The translations under genes and the position numbers were made by a program. Source: Rhizobium sp. ARZ01 (GTDB lineage: Bacteria > Pseudomonadota > Alphaproteobacteria > Rhizobiales > Rhizobiaceae). Taken from it: a stretch of DNA of 64,000 bases. Below, in pieces: positions 42,163 through 51,913 of this stretch. The stretch's first letter is position 1, and each line of letters starts with the position of its first letter. The DNA lies in assembly GCF_014851675.1 (NCBI RefSeq), contig NZ_JACVAE010000002.1, forward strand, positions 186,001 to 250,000, written 5' to 3'. Below the pieces are notes generated by a model. The model did no database searches. It was given only the letters and a program-made list of their open reading frames with translations, and had not been told where the DNA came from.

Positions 42163-44106
42163 ATGAGGACGCGACGCACAAGTCGCATGCGTTTGGCAGA
42201 CTATCCCGATCAGACGTCGGTTTCCACCGCAATCCCTTTTGCCGTGGAGCGGCCTTCCTCGCCCCCGCCGGCAACCGGGGTATGCCCGGACCATTTGGCC
42301 GAGGCCAGGATCCTCCAGCAGCTCGGCATCGGCAAGCCGCTAATCGCCCAGCTTCTCCTGCGGGCAACACGCAACGACACGTCGATCGAAACTGAGTTGC
42401 TGGCCTCCGGGGCGGTACGGGCAGAAATCTACTACGAGGCGCTCGCCGAAAGGCTCGGCCTCCCGTTCCTGCGCGATATCGACCCTGCCCGTGTCACCGA
42501 CATGGGGGGCATCGACACCCAGCTCGTACGCCCACAAATGGTGCGCATCAACTTCTCCGACCGACCGCCGCTGACCGCGATCGTGCCGTCGGCAGGTCGG
42601 ATCCTGTCAATGCAGGCCACTCTCGAACAATCGCCGACGCTACGCGCGCGCCTAGCGGTCACGACCCCGCAGGCGATACGCGGTGCTGTTTGGCGTGTTG
42701 GCGCGGCAAGGCGCTCTCGCACTACCATCGGTCGGCTGTTCGACGAGGTACCGGAGCACAGCGCCCGGGTGACCTTCTGGGGGCGTCAGGGGTTTTATAC
42801 AGGCGCGATTGTCTCAGCGGCGCTGTTTACCACGGTACTTGTGCCACGAATTGTCATCGTCGTGCTGCACCTGATCCTGTCCCTGCTCTTCCTTTCCGCC
42901 TTATTCATCCGACTGTCTGCCCTTTTCAGGGCTGACAGAGACTGTTCGCAGCAAACTGACCTTCCCTCCGTGCCGCACCCGGTCTACTCGGTCTTTGTCG
43001 CGCTCTATCGGGAAGCCGATGTTGTCGCGCAACTTGTCAGTATGCTCGACAGGCTCGATTGGCCGCGATCCCGCCTCGACATCAAGCTGATCTGCGAAGC
43101 AGACGACGCCGCGACCCTCGACGCATTGCGAAGTCTCCCGCTTGGGCCGCAATACGAAATCGTTGAAGTGCCCCCGAGCCTGCCACGCACGAAACCGAAG
43201 GCACTCTCCTATGCACTGCCTGCGGCGCGCGGCGAATATCTCGTCATCTACGACGCCGAAGACCGCCCCCACCCACAACAACTCGCCGAGGCATGGGCAA
43301 GATTTCACGCTGCACCGGCCGAGCTTGCCTGCCTGCAGGCCCCACTGGTCATATCAAACGCAGGCGCCTCGTGGATCAGCGCCCTTTTCTCGCTGGAATA
43401 TGCTGCACTCTTCCGCCGGCTGTTGCCGCTCCTTGCCGCCAAGCGCCTTCCGATGCCGCTTGGCGGAACATCCAACCATTTCCGCACGGCGGCACTAAGG
43501 AACTGCGGCGGCTGGGATCCCCACAACGTGACCGAGGACGCCGACCTTGGCCTGCGCCTTTATCGCATGGGCTACACCTGCGCGACGCTGAACTTGCCGA
43601 CGCTTGAGGATGCTCCGGAAGACATCCATTCCTGGCTCGGCCAACGCACCCGCTGGTTCAAGGGATGGCTGCAGACATGGCTCGTCTTGATGCGCCGGCC
43701 GACCCTCCTCGTCAGTGAAATGGGCGCCATTCCGTTTACCGTGTTCCAGGTCCTGATTGGTGGCTTGCTCCTGTCGTCGCTCGCCCATCCGCTACTCATC
43801 GCTTATGTCGGCCATGCCGTCTGGCAGATGACGAGCGACGGTCCGTTCACCGCGAATGGTCTGCTCCTCTGGCTCTTTCTCATCGACGTTGCCAACATCT
43901 TTGGTAGCTACGCCGTCTTCATAGCCCTTGGCCGAGCGCCGATGAAACAGCGCGAGCGTGCGGCGGTGGGGTGGCGCTGGATCCTGGTCCCCTTCTATTG
44001 GATGTTCGTCTCGGTCGCTGCCTGGCGGGCATTGGGGGAATTGCGCGGCAACCCCTTTTTCTGGAACAAGACCACGCATCGTCCAGTTGGCACCCGGTAT
44101 GGGTGA
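42163..44106 (+). CDS. Membrane glycosyltransferase family 2 with GspE/MshE N-terminal-like domain
   Basis: 647 residues. The N-terminal 120 residues (LQQLGIGKPLIAQLLLRATRN, YYEALAERLGLPFLRDIDP) resemble the MshE/GspE N-terminal domain. Two membrane helices (about 205-250) precede the GT2 domain (about 270-490): VFVALYREADVVAQLVSML, LICEADDAAT (nucleotide Asp), VIYDAEDRPHP (DxD-like), GGWDPHNVTEDADLGLRL and QRTRWFKGW, the QRxRW motif of processive synthases. Three C-terminal helices follow. This is the rhizobial GT2 family often found as an orphan; it probably makes a beta-linked polysaccharide, unproven. It is just outside the left edge of the tRNA-bounded island. Confidence 0.87.
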   Translation: MRTRRTSRMRLADYPDQTSVSTAIPFAVERPSSPPPATGVCPDHLAEARILQQLGIGKPLIAQLLLRATRNDTSIETELLASGAVRAEIYYEALAERLGLPFLRDIDPARVTDMGGIDTQLVRPQMVRINFSDRPPLTAIVPSAGRILSMQATLEQSPTLRARLAVTTPQAIRGAVWRVGAARRSRTTIGRLFDEVPEHSARVTFWGRQGFYTGAIVSAALFTTVLVPRIVIVVLHLILSLLFLSALFIRLSALFRADRDCSQQTDLPSVPHPVYSVFVALYREADVVAQLVSMLDRLDWPRSRLDIKLICEADDAATLDALRSLPLGPQYEIVEVPPSLPRTKPKALSYALPAARGEYLVIYDAEDRPHPQQLAEAWARFHAAPAELACLQAPLVISNAGASWISALFSLEYAALFRRLLPLLAAKRLPMPLGGTSNHFRTAALRNCGGWDPHNVTEDADLGLRLYRMGYTCATLNLPTLEDAPEDIHSWLGQRTRWFKGWLQTWLVLMRRPTLLVSEMGAIPFTVFQVLIGGLLLSSLAHPLLIAYVGHAVWQMTSDGPFTANGLLLWLFLIDVANIFGSYAVFIALGRAPMKQRERAAVGWRWILVPFYWMFVSVAAWRALGELRGNPFFWNKTTHRPVGTRYG

Positions 44107-44159
44107 GCGCGATATGCCGGGCTTGACCTAGGACTCCCACGTTTTGCGAAAGGAGGGAG

Positions 44160-44226
44160 TGGAGCGGGCAGCGGGAATCGAACCCGCACGTTCAGGTTGG
44201 GAAGCTAGCGACCTTGCTATACGGCC
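44160..44226 (-). pseudogene. Decayed tRNA-Gly (left boundary copy of the island)
   Basis: Bases 44160-44206 match 44 of 47 bases of the 3' part of the intact tRNA-Gly(CCC) at 54416-54489: same strand, including CCA, T-arm and TTCCCAA anticodon loop. The 5' part no longer folds: the anticodon stem is broken and the D-arm region is about 7 bases short. Even so, GCCAAGCC-TT-GC outside the 5' end is shared with the intact gene. It is either a worn attachment-site copy or the remnant of a duplicated tRNA. Confidence 0.75.
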
Positions 44227-44514
44227 AACGGCTTGGCTATGAAACTTGCCGAAATCCAACCAAACGATATCAATGCCTTATCTGCCGCCTGTAAAACTCG
44301 TTTGCCTCTCGCCACCCCTCAACGGCGACCGCCAGCCGGTGGCGAGTCGGCCACGCGACTGCATTTCGCGCTACACGCGGCGCAACGCCCACCCTTCTTC
44401 TTGTCAACTCGTGCGTGAAGCCGCCGTCCACCTAAGCAGTCGAGACTTGAACTGACGATGCAGGACGGGCTAAACGAGCCTTGGGACATACTCTAGAAAC
44501 TTGGGTAGCGAAGC

Positions 44515-47500
44515 ATGTTGAAACCGATTGCCGCTAGGTTGAAAGAGTTCTACCTGCGGAACAAAAACACGCAGGCGGGCCAGGCAGTTACAAAGTCTGC
44601 CAAGATTGCCGCTCAATTTGTCGACAAGCTCCACGCTCCGTTCGTGACGATCTTCCCAAGCAGCGCGGCAGTCCATCATAGCCGGGGTCGTTGGCAGGCG
44701 AGGCTTTGGCAAACAGCAGCCGCGGTCAGCGCACTTGAAAAGGCATCGCAACTCAACGCAAACGATGCTCAAGTTTGGGAGCTATTGGCGAGGCTTTATG
44801 ACAAGCAACGAAGGCCATGGCTTCAACTGCAGGCAATGCAGAACGCCGTAGCCTCGGGCAAAGCCACGGCATATAGGCTACACCGCCTTGCTGTTGTCGC
44901 TCAGAAAATGAACCGCCCGGAAGAAGCGATCGAAGCATACGAAGCCGCCTTAAGCAAGCTACCAGGCAAATCGGTTTGGCGCTGCGAGTTTGGTTTGCTT
45001 TTGGCGTCTGTCGGCAAATTCGACGCCGCCATTGAGCAATACCGCCTTGCCGAAAAGGAGTCCGACGACAGCAATGTTCGACGGTTCGGCGTTGGCCACT
45101 TGCACCAGAAAGCGCAACGGTGGAGCGATGCTGCCTCAGCCTACAGGGAACGGGCGCTCACATCCAAGCCAGATGCCGAACTCTACTATCGCACGGGCCA
45201 AGCGTATGACTACAGCTATCAATGGGACGACGCTGCCCACTGGTATCACAAAGCCATTGAGCTAGAGAGCGAGCCGCACTGGCCGGCTCGACTTGGGTAC
45301 ATCAATGAGCGCCGACAAAATTTTGAAGAGGCTGCAACCTTCTACCGCAAAGCACTAGAACTACGCGACGACAGTGGCTGGCGTTTTCGCCTGGGCGTGG
45401 TCCTCGCCGCTCAAAGTGATTGGATTGGAGCTGCAACTGAGCTCCTTAAATCACTGCATTGCAATACGCTACCGAACTGGTTTACCGCCCCCTCGAATGC
45501 CATTCCCCCCAAAGTGCTGCACGACTTTTCGGTTTCCGGATTGCAGGCAACTGGCTCGTCCGCGATAACAAAAGAGGATTGGCCGACCGCCGTGGCGGCG
45601 TATCGCTATCTCATCGACAGATCCAATGGCCACGATGTCAACAATTACGCGACGCTGGGCTATGCCTTGATTCGAAGCGGCGACTTGCCTTCCGGTGTTG
45701 GCGCTCTGATCGAAGCTCGGGTAGATGCTGAAAACTATGGCATGGACCATGCGATTTTCCGCAGATCCAAAGACCGCCATGAATTGGAAGACTATTCTTA
45801 CATGCGGTCATCACTGCCAATTCAAGCCAAAACCATTGTCTATGAATCTTTCGGTGGCTCCTCGATGAGCTGTAATCCGCTGGCCATCTTCAAGTATGTT
45901 CTTGGGAATCTGGCATTTGCGGATTGGAAGCATGTGTGGGCTGTAAATGACGCAACTGCCGTGCCACAGGAATTTCGAAACAGGTGCAACGTCATCATTG
46001 TCGAGAAGGAAAGCGACGCCTATCGTCGGTATCTAGCCACTGCGAGCCACCTCATCAACAACAGCACGTTCCCGTACTGGTTTACACGTCGACCGGACCA
46101 AAAGTATCTCAATACCTGGCACGGCACACCATTGAAGACGCTTGGGATCAAGATGAATGGCCGTTTCTTGGAGCACGCCAACGGCGCGAGGAATTTCCTT
46201 CAAGCCAGCCATCTGATTACTCCCAACAGTCACACCACAGCTAGTACCAGAGATGACTTCGGCGTTAAGGGACTTGTCGAACACAAGCTTCGCGAGAGCG
46301 GATATCCGCGAGCAGACCTGACGTTGAGCGCCTCGATCGAGCAGAAGGCATTGACGCGGAAGTTACTCAACGTGGAAGGCGACAAGCCGATACTCTTCTA
46401 TGCGCCAACATGGAGAGGCACGCATAAGAAAATTAAGGTTGACCTGGCGAGGATCAAGCGCGATCTGGCTGCGTTGAAAGATTGCGGCTATGCGATTGTG
46501 TTTCGTGGCCACTCGATGATGCAGAAAGCGCTTTCCGATAAGGAACTCGGCGTTACGATCGCTCCAGCAAGCTTGGATACGAACGAAATTCTCGCCGTGA
46601 CGGACGTTTTGGTCACCGACTATTCTTCTGTTTTCTTCGAGTTTATCCCATTACGCAAACCGATATTCTACTACGCCTACGACTATGAAGAATACACGAG
46701 GGACCGAGGCTTCTACCTGGATATCCACGACATGCCAGGGCAAGTCGTACACACTGTCGAGGAGCTGACATCGTCTGTGAAGGCTTTGGGTAGCGGAAAA
46801 GACTTCTACGAGGCAAACAAGGCAGCATACGAAAAAGCGATCGCCGCATATTGCGCGGATGATGATGGGCATGCGAGCGAGCGCGTCGCCGAGTTCTTTT
46901 TCAAGGAGTCGCCAGACCCCATCGCAACCAAGCGGACACTATTTTACGCGGGCCCGTTCATGGCCAACGGAATCACGTCGTCGTTTATCAATCTGGCGGA
47001 AGCGCTAAATCTACCGGGAAGTGTCAACTACCTCGCGCTTGATCCCGGATCAGTCGCTCGAGAGCAGAAGCGGTTGGATGAAGTCACGAAGCTGCCGGGC
47101 AACGTGCAGATCTTGGGACGAGTGGGCATTATGCCCATGTCCCCCGAGGAAAGGTGGCTCGTAAACAAGGCGCTAACGATGGAGACCATCACCAGCCCTC
47201 GTATTTCTTCGATTGTGAACAGGGCACATTCAAACGAATTTCAGCGTATTTTCGGCGACACCCAGTTTGAAACCGTAGTTCACTTTGAGGGCTACAACTA
47301 CTTCTGGTCCATGCTGCTGGCGAATTCTGGCGCGGCCAAGAAGATCGCCTATTTGCACAACGATATGTATCAGGAATGGTACACGAAGAACCCTCCGCTT
47401 CGTTACCTGTTCAGAAGCTACAAAGACTTTGACGCTATCGTATCCGTTAGCGACACACTGCGCGATCACAACCGTTCGGTGATGTCGCCTGCCTTTGATC

Positions 47501-48162
47501 TCGATCCCGACAAGTTCGTCGCCTCCCCCAACCTGGTCTCATCCGAAAAGATTGTCGCTAGAAGTAACGCGCCATTGGACGAAGATCTTCGTCCGTGGTT
47601 TGAGTGTGGTATCGTTCTGACGACGGTCGGGCGGCTCTCGCCCGAAAAGGACCATCTCAAGCTGGTCAGCGCTTTCTCGCGGATTGCGGGAGAATTTCCA
47701 GACGCCAAACTCGTGATTATAGGCGACGGACCGCTGCGAAGTACGCTGGATCACGCCGTTTCCGACGCGCGCATGGCTGACCGAATCCTACTGGCCGGTC
47801 ATAGGCAGAACGCCTTTCCGGCGATGAAGCAATCGACGTGCTTCGTCCTCCCCTCCAATCACGAAGGGCAACCCATGGTGCTGCTGGAGGCAATGGTTCT
47901 CAACATCCCCATCGTAGCGACAGATATTCCCGGCAACCGCGGAGTTCTTCACGAAGACTATGGGCTGATCGTGCCAAATAGCGAGGAGGGCTTGGTGGAA
48001 GGCCTGAGAAAAGTCCTGACAAAAGAGATCGACGCAAAGGGCAACTTCGACCCCGTAGCCTACCGCGATGACGCAATCGGAAGGTTCACGACGCTGACAA
48101 AAGCGCATGGCCGCGCCGAACCACCAGCTGGTGGGCTAGCCGTTTCTGCCGATCGGAAGTGA
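44515..48162 (+). CDS. TPR / CDP-glycerol glycerophosphotransferase (TagF-like) / GT4 fusion protein
   Basis: 1215 residues in three parts. Residues 1-400 are tetratricopeptide repeats (for example RPEEAIEAYEAALSKLPGK, DDAAHWYHKAIELESEP). Residues about 440-790 are a CDP-glycerol glycerophosphotransferase (Glyphos_transf) domain: NTWHGTPLKTLG (about 533), APTWRG, the second His in VFRGHSMM (H666), and VTDYSSVFFEF (about 700), the nucleotide/phosphate motif of TagF-type polymerases. Residues about 805-1195 are a GT4 glycosyltransferase: FYAGPFMANGITSSFINLAEAL, VGRLSPEKDH (about 1038) and the E-x7-E pair E1117/E1125. In Gram-positives TagF builds poly(glycerol phosphate). Here it should transfer phosphopolyol units, and the GT4 part adds sugar. 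The ATG at 44515 has no strong ribosome site. Confidence 0.87.
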   Translation: MLKPIAARLKEFYLRNKNTQAGQAVTKSAKIAAQFVDKLHAPFVTIFPSSAAVHHSRGRWQARLWQTAAAVSALEKASQLNANDAQVWELLARLYDKQRRPWLQLQAMQNAVASGKATAYRLHRLAVVAQKMNRPEEAIEAYEAALSKLPGKSVWRCEFGLLLASVGKFDAAIEQYRLAEKESDDSNVRRFGVGHLHQKAQRWSDAASAYRERALTSKPDAELYYRTGQAYDYSYQWDDAAHWYHKAIELESEPHWPARLGYINERRQNFEEAATFYRKALELRDDSGWRFRLGVVLAAQSDWIGAATELLKSLHCNTLPNWFTAPSNAIPPKVLHDFSVSGLQATGSSAITKEDWPTAVAAYRYLIDRSNGHDVNNYATLGYALIRSGDLPSGVGALIEARVDAENYGMDHAIFRRSKDRHELEDYSYMRSSLPIQAKTIVYESFGGSSMSCNPLAIFKYVLGNLAFADWKHVWAVNDATAVPQEFRNRCNVIIVEKESDAYRRYLATASHLINNSTFPYWFTRRPDQKYLNTWHGTPLKTLGIKMNGRFLEHANGARNFLQASHLITPNSHTTASTRDDFGVKGLVEHKLRESGYPRADLTLSASIEQKALTRKLLNVEGDKPILFYAPTWRGTHKKIKVDLARIKRDLAALKDCGYAIVFRGHSMMQKALSDKELGVTIAPASLDTNEILAVTDVLVTDYSSVFFEFIPLRKPIFYYAYDYEEYTRDRGFYLDIHDMPGQVVHTVEELTSSVKALGSGKDFYEANKAAYEKAIAAYCADDDGHASERVAEFFFKESPDPIATKRTLFYAGPFMANGITSSFINLAEALNLPGSVNYLALDPGSVAREQKRLDEVTKLPGNVQILGRVGIMPMSPEERWLVNKALTMETITSPRISSIVNRAHSNEFQRIFGDTQFETVVHFEGYNYFWSMLLANSGAAKKIAYLHNDMYQEWYTKNPPLRYLFRSYKDFDAIVSVSDTLRDHNRSVMSPAFDLDPDKFVASPNLVSSEKIVARSNAPLDEDLRPWFECGIVLTTVGRLSPEKDHLKLVSAFSRIAGEFPDAKLVIIGDGPLRSTLDHAVSDARMADRILLAGHRQNAFPAMKQSTCFVLPSNHEGQPMVLLEAMVLNIPIVATDIPGNRGVLHEDYGLIVPNSEEGLVEGLRKVLTKEIDAKGNFDPVAYRDDAIGRFTTLTKAHGRAEPPAGGLAVSADRK

Positions 48163-48400
48163 ATGATCGGCGCCTTTGAGCGACTGGTTCTCTTTGGCAA
48201 GGTCGATCAGTGCGGCACTGGAGCCGAACCGCTCCGTCCAGCCTTTCTGCGCGTCGACCACCTCGCCATAGTTTTCGACCTGAGAGGCTCTTGTAGCTTG
48301 TCCAGGTTGTGGTCGTAGATGACGCCGTAGCATTCTGGTGGCTGCCGGCTCGTTTCCGTCTCATAGCCGAATGCAAGCACGCCGCGCCTGGAGCAACGGT
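48136..48400 (-). pseudogene. Degenerate fragment of an unrecognised gene
   Basis: Two minus-strand reading-frame pieces look protein-like but are out of frame with each other. GVLAFGYETETSRQPPECYG-type sequence lies near 48290-48380, and QVENYGEVVDAQKGWTERFG ending SLPIGRNG then stops near 48139. I cannot name the family. It overlaps the end of the TagF-like gene by 27 bases and fills most of the 428-base gap; the rest of the gap shows nothing. Confidence 0.35.
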
Positions 48401-48590
48401 TCTATCCATCTGACTCCCCTTTAGGTTGGAACTAGTGCTCTGGGCTGGGCGACGGGAAGAGTTTCCCGGGCCATTGGTTTTCCTCGATTTGTGAGTGCCT
48501 GTTAGGCGCGCGTGAATACAAGTCCACGTTGAGACGTTGTCGTGATGGTCGTTGGGCCGCTGTCAACTCTGGCCTCAAACGGGGGTATCG

Positions 48591-49580
48591 ATGTCGTTTT
48601 CGAAAATTAGTTTTAAGGAAGCCCAGAAACTCACCAGGGGGAACAAGTTTCCCTATTTCGCTAAGATCGGCGACGGCCGAGGCGGCGCCGAGCGGATCGA
48701 GATGGACTTTCCGAGCATCCACGTCGATCCCAAGTTCCAACTGGAAAAGTCGGACGTCTTCTTCACCATCGGGTCTTGCTTCGCGCGTAACCTTGAGAGG
48801 GAACTTTCAAAGATTGACGTCACGAATCTGACTTCGAATTGCGTGTTCGATGGAGATCTGTATGGGATGCGGGGCAGCGCTCGGAACGGCGCACTGAATG
48901 CCTACACGCCGAAATCCATGCTGGACCTTCTGCGCCTGCACAAGCGCAGCGATGCGATGACTGCCGGGATCATCCAGACCGGCGACAACGAATTCTTCGA
49001 CATGATGACTTCGGGCCTTCGCGCGCTTACGGCCGATGAGTCCGAGGCTGTGAGGTCCAAGCTTCTCGAGACCTACCGCTCGCTCAAGGATGCGGATGTC
49101 GTGGTCGTCACACTCGGCTTCACTGAAACTTGGGTTGATGAGCAGGACAACATCCACATCAACCGTTCTCCGGGTGGCGAAAAGAAGCTGGTACGCTCCA
49201 CGGAGCGGTACGCTTTCTTCAATGAATCCCCCGCCTCTACCATGGAGACGGTCGAGGCGATCGTACATGAGATCAAGGAACAGACAGGCGGTCGCGCGAA
49301 AGTTGTCATTACGACATCTCCGGTTCCACTGCACCGTACCTGGCTCTCACGCGATATCGTCTCAGCGAACCTCTATTCCAAGTCAACGCTGCTAAGCGCC
49401 GCCACACATGCAGCGGCGCAGTATGATTTCGTCGACTATTTCCCGAGCTATGAAATGGTGACGTTTTCGCCTCGCTCCATCGCGTGGAAGGAAGACGGCA
49501 TGCATGTTCACCCCGAAGTCGTTGAGAAGATTATCCGCAGATTTTCTGATCTCTACTTCGCCAGCAAACTGGCGGATTGA
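48591..49580 (+). CDS. GSCFA domain-containing protein (SGNH-hydrolase-related)
   Basis: 329 residues from the ATG at 48591. The name motif is exact: FTIGSCFARNLEREL, with GSCFA at residues 61-65. Later, DADVVVVTLGFTETWVD matches the conserved block with the oxyanion region, VVITTSPVPLHRTW follows, and DGMHVHPEVVEKI near residue 305 supplies the Asp-x-His pair of SGNH-type esterases. GSCFA proteins are associated with polysaccharide clusters and are thought to add or remove acyl groups. Here it lies between two polymer genes on the island, convergent with the next one. Confidence 0.9.
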   Translation: MSFSKISFKEAQKLTRGNKFPYFAKIGDGRGGAERIEMDFPSIHVDPKFQLEKSDVFFTIGSCFARNLERELSKIDVTNLTSNCVFDGDLYGMRGSARNGALNAYTPKSMLDLLRLHKRSDAMTAGIIQTGDNEFFDMMTSGLRALTADESEAVRSKLLETYRSLKDADVVVVTLGFTETWVDEQDNIHINRSPGGEKKLVRSTERYAFFNESPASTMETVEAIVHEIKEQTGGRAKVVITTSPVPLHRTWLSRDIVSANLYSKSTLLSAATHAAAQYDFVDYFPSYEMVTFSPRSIAWKEDGMHVHPEVVEKIIRRFSDLYFASKLAD

Positions 49581-49658
49581 TTGGACGAAAAAAGTCGCGA
49601 AGCGAAAACCTTTGCACGTTGCTTGGCACCTTCGCAAGATATTGTCATATCCAAAGCG

Positions 49659-49686
49659 AGCTACCCGCGCCCTGAGGCGGGTAGCT
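49659..49686. terminator. Bidirectional hairpin between convergent island genes
   Basis: AGCTACCCGC (49659-49668) and GCGGGTAGCT (49677-49686) are perfect complements around an 8-base loop. It lies between the stops of the GSCFA gene and the convergent glycosyltransferase/FkbM gene. T-tracts are weak on both sides. Confidence 0.6.
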
Positions 49687-49705
49687 AGCTAGTCGGCACC
49701 TCCCA

Positions 49706-51913
49706 TCAATTCACGCGCATGAATGACACAACCACGCCGATAGACGTTGAGGCGTCGTAGGTGAACCCATGCTTCGACATGTCGTCGAAGATCGATTTGA
49801 TGCCGGCTGGACCGACGATCTTTGGGTGGATCTCCAAAATGATCCGATCCAGGCAAGAAATATCCACGTCGGTTAGTAAGCCGACCTCCGCTCCCTCAAT
49901 GTCAGCGATGAGAACTTGTGGCTTCTGCTCTTCCATGAACTTGGCAATTGAGACGGTTGGCACCTGGGCGACACCATCTGTATTGCGAATGTTGGTAATC
50001 GAGGATGCCAAGAAATTTTTACCGAGATTGAATTCATAATACCCTCGCTCCAAAGCATCCTTATCCGAAGTCGCGATGCAATGATGAACGCGGGCAGACC
50101 CTACGCCGTTGAGTTCGTGGGTGTCCTTGATGACCGGTATCATCCGCGGGCTTGCCTCGACTACATCGTACGATGACGGGTTACGATGCTTGCAGACCAC
50201 GGTCGACACATAACCGATGCCTCCGCCGAGCTCCAGCACGCGTTCACCGCCCTTCAGGCAATTGAGAATCGCCTTAATCTCTTTGCGCTCGTACTTTCCA
50301 GCTTTGATGATTTCTGCCTGTTCAGCGGTCATGTACTCGGTATTGAACCTGACCTTAACCCCCTGAACCCTATCGACGATGATCGGCGCATGCGAGCGAT
50401 TGTCGGCATGAGCCCCGACTTTGCTTCGCAGGTGCGTGCCATTGTGGCTGGGAACAGGAGCCTCGATGATTTCGCGCCAAGACGCCTGATACTTCTCGGC
50501 TGTGAATCTCGCAGCGGAAGCCAAGGCAGCTTGAGCCATTTCGGTGACCTTCTTCTTATCCGCCAGCAACTCGATCACCCGATCTGCCATTCCCGAGATG
50601 TCGCCTTCGCGGACCAGATAGCCATTCACTCCGTTCTCAATCGCGTAGGCGGGCCCGTATTTGATGTCGTACGACACTATCGGTGTTCCGACCGAGAGGT
50701 TTTCCAGGAGAGCGAGTGGCAAACCCTCGTGCCGCGAGGTCATTAGCGTGAGTTGCGCCTTAGCCAAATATTCAAGCGGATTGGGGACGTATTCGTTTAT
50801 TGAAACGATTCCGGCCAGCCCGAGCTCATCCCGCAACTTTTCGAGCTCCTCCCTGTCCTCACCTTGGCCAAATATATCAGCACGCATTGCTGGATTGGCG
50901 GCGTGAACTCGCTCTAGAACCCTAAGGGTATCCTGCAGGCGCTTCTGGTGAACAAAGCGCGCCGCAACCACGATGTAGTCGTCCCGCTTGCTTGCTAACT
51001 TCGCCGCCGGCTCAATTGAGATGTTTGGCAGCACCTTCATTCGAGCCGTTGAAAAGCCCATCGTGGCTGCATCGTCGATTTGCTGCGGTGTCAACATCGC
51101 CACCGTATCGACTCTGCTTTCCTGAAACAGCGCATTATAGTTTTTCGTCACAGCGCCAATGTCGGAATAGGGTGGCTCCAAGTGGTTCATGTGAACCACT
51201 GCTACCCGGTTTATCTTCTGCTTTAGGCCAGCAAGGATGGGATCGTAGGTGCGGTGGTCGTCAATGACGACGTCGCCATCGGCGAGATGGGTCTCGACCC
51301 ACCTTTGTTGCAAAGCTTCCAGGCTTTCAAAACGAGCGCCGCCTTGCTGGTCCCAAGTGGCGACTGAAATCGAATTGCCTTTCTTGTCGTATTCCACCGA
51401 AATGCGAGGTGCCCCCCCCTTGTCAAAGTGGGTTTCCTGAGCGATCGTCTTGCCATCAACGAAATACACCAAGGATCTCTTCTTAATGGGCCAATCCCAG
51501 AAGGAGGACGTTTGGGTATGCCGACCAACCTCGTCATAGTACTCCGCCCTGGCCGGTCGCTTCCCATGCATTACATAGGTGAAGCACCGCCGTCCCTCGC
51601 GGAAATAGTCTACCGTGTTCCCGTTCTCGATTTTCTGCAGGGCAGCGAGGTCGGGCTTTTCCGGTTTCACTGAAGAAGAAGTGGTGCCCGAAACTGCGTC
51701 TGCCCAAAAATTCTTTATAACGACTTTGCCGTCGACGGCCTTCTGAGCACGCAGCTTCTTGATGATGTTGTCATAGTTTGACTGATACTTCAGAGTGAGA
51801 AGGGTAACAGGATAGCCCATCTTCACAAACTCGTTGGCCCTCAACATCACCGCCTTGGTGACGCCGCCGCGGTTTACATTCAAAGATGCGGACAGAAAGA
51901 AAATACGCTTCAC
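49706..51913 (-). CDS. TarM/TagE-like glycosyltransferase fused to FkbM methyltransferase
   Basis: 735 residues. The N-terminus (FFLSASLNVNRGGVTKAVML) and an inserted beta-rich stretch (about 85-200: YVMHGKRPARAEYYDEVG, YFVDGKTIAQETHFDKGG, ISVEYDKKGNSISVATWD) match the DUF1975 insert of TarM/TagE, the wall-teichoic-acid alpha-glucosyl/GlcNAc transferases of Gram-positives. The GT4 catalytic domain ends with TSRHEGLPLALLEN, giving E-x7-E as E396/E404. Residues about 545-735 are an FkbM methyltransferase: VLELGGGIGYVS (about 561), VVEASPRMIPVI and VLIADIEGAEVGLL, ending VVSFMRVN. So one polypeptide should glycosylate a phosphopolyol polymer and O-methylate it. Fusion of these two is unusual. 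Confidence 0.87.
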   Translation of the reverse strand: MKRIFFLSASLNVNRGGVTKAVMLRANEFVKMGYPVTLLTLKYQSNYDNIIKKLRAQKAVDGKVVIKNFWADAVSGTTSSSVKPEKPDLAALQKIENGNTVDYFREGRRCFTYVMHGKRPARAEYYDEVGRHTQTSSFWDWPIKKRSLVYFVDGKTIAQETHFDKGGAPRISVEYDKKGNSISVATWDQQGGARFESLEALQQRWVETHLADGDVVIDDHRTYDPILAGLKQKINRVAVVHMNHLEPPYSDIGAVTKNYNALFQESRVDTVAMLTPQQIDDAATMGFSTARMKVLPNISIEPAAKLASKRDDYIVVAARFVHQKRLQDTLRVLERVHAANPAMRADIFGQGEDREELEKLRDELGLAGIVSINEYVPNPLEYLAKAQLTLMTSRHEGLPLALLENLSVGTPIVSYDIKYGPAYAIENGVNGYLVREGDISGMADRVIELLADKKKVTEMAQAALASAARFTAEKYQASWREIIEAPVPSHNGTHLRSKVGAHADNRSHAPIIVDRVQGVKVRFNTEYMTAEQAEIIKAGKYERKEIKAILNCLKGGERVLELGGGIGYVSTVVCKHRNPSSYDVVEASPRMIPVIKDTHELNGVGSARVHHCIATSDKDALERGYYEFNLGKNFLASSITNIRNTDGVAQVPTVSIAKFMEEQKPQVLIADIEGAEVGLLTDVDISCLDRIILEIHPKIVGPAGIKSIFDDMSKHGFTYDASTSIGVVVSFMRVN

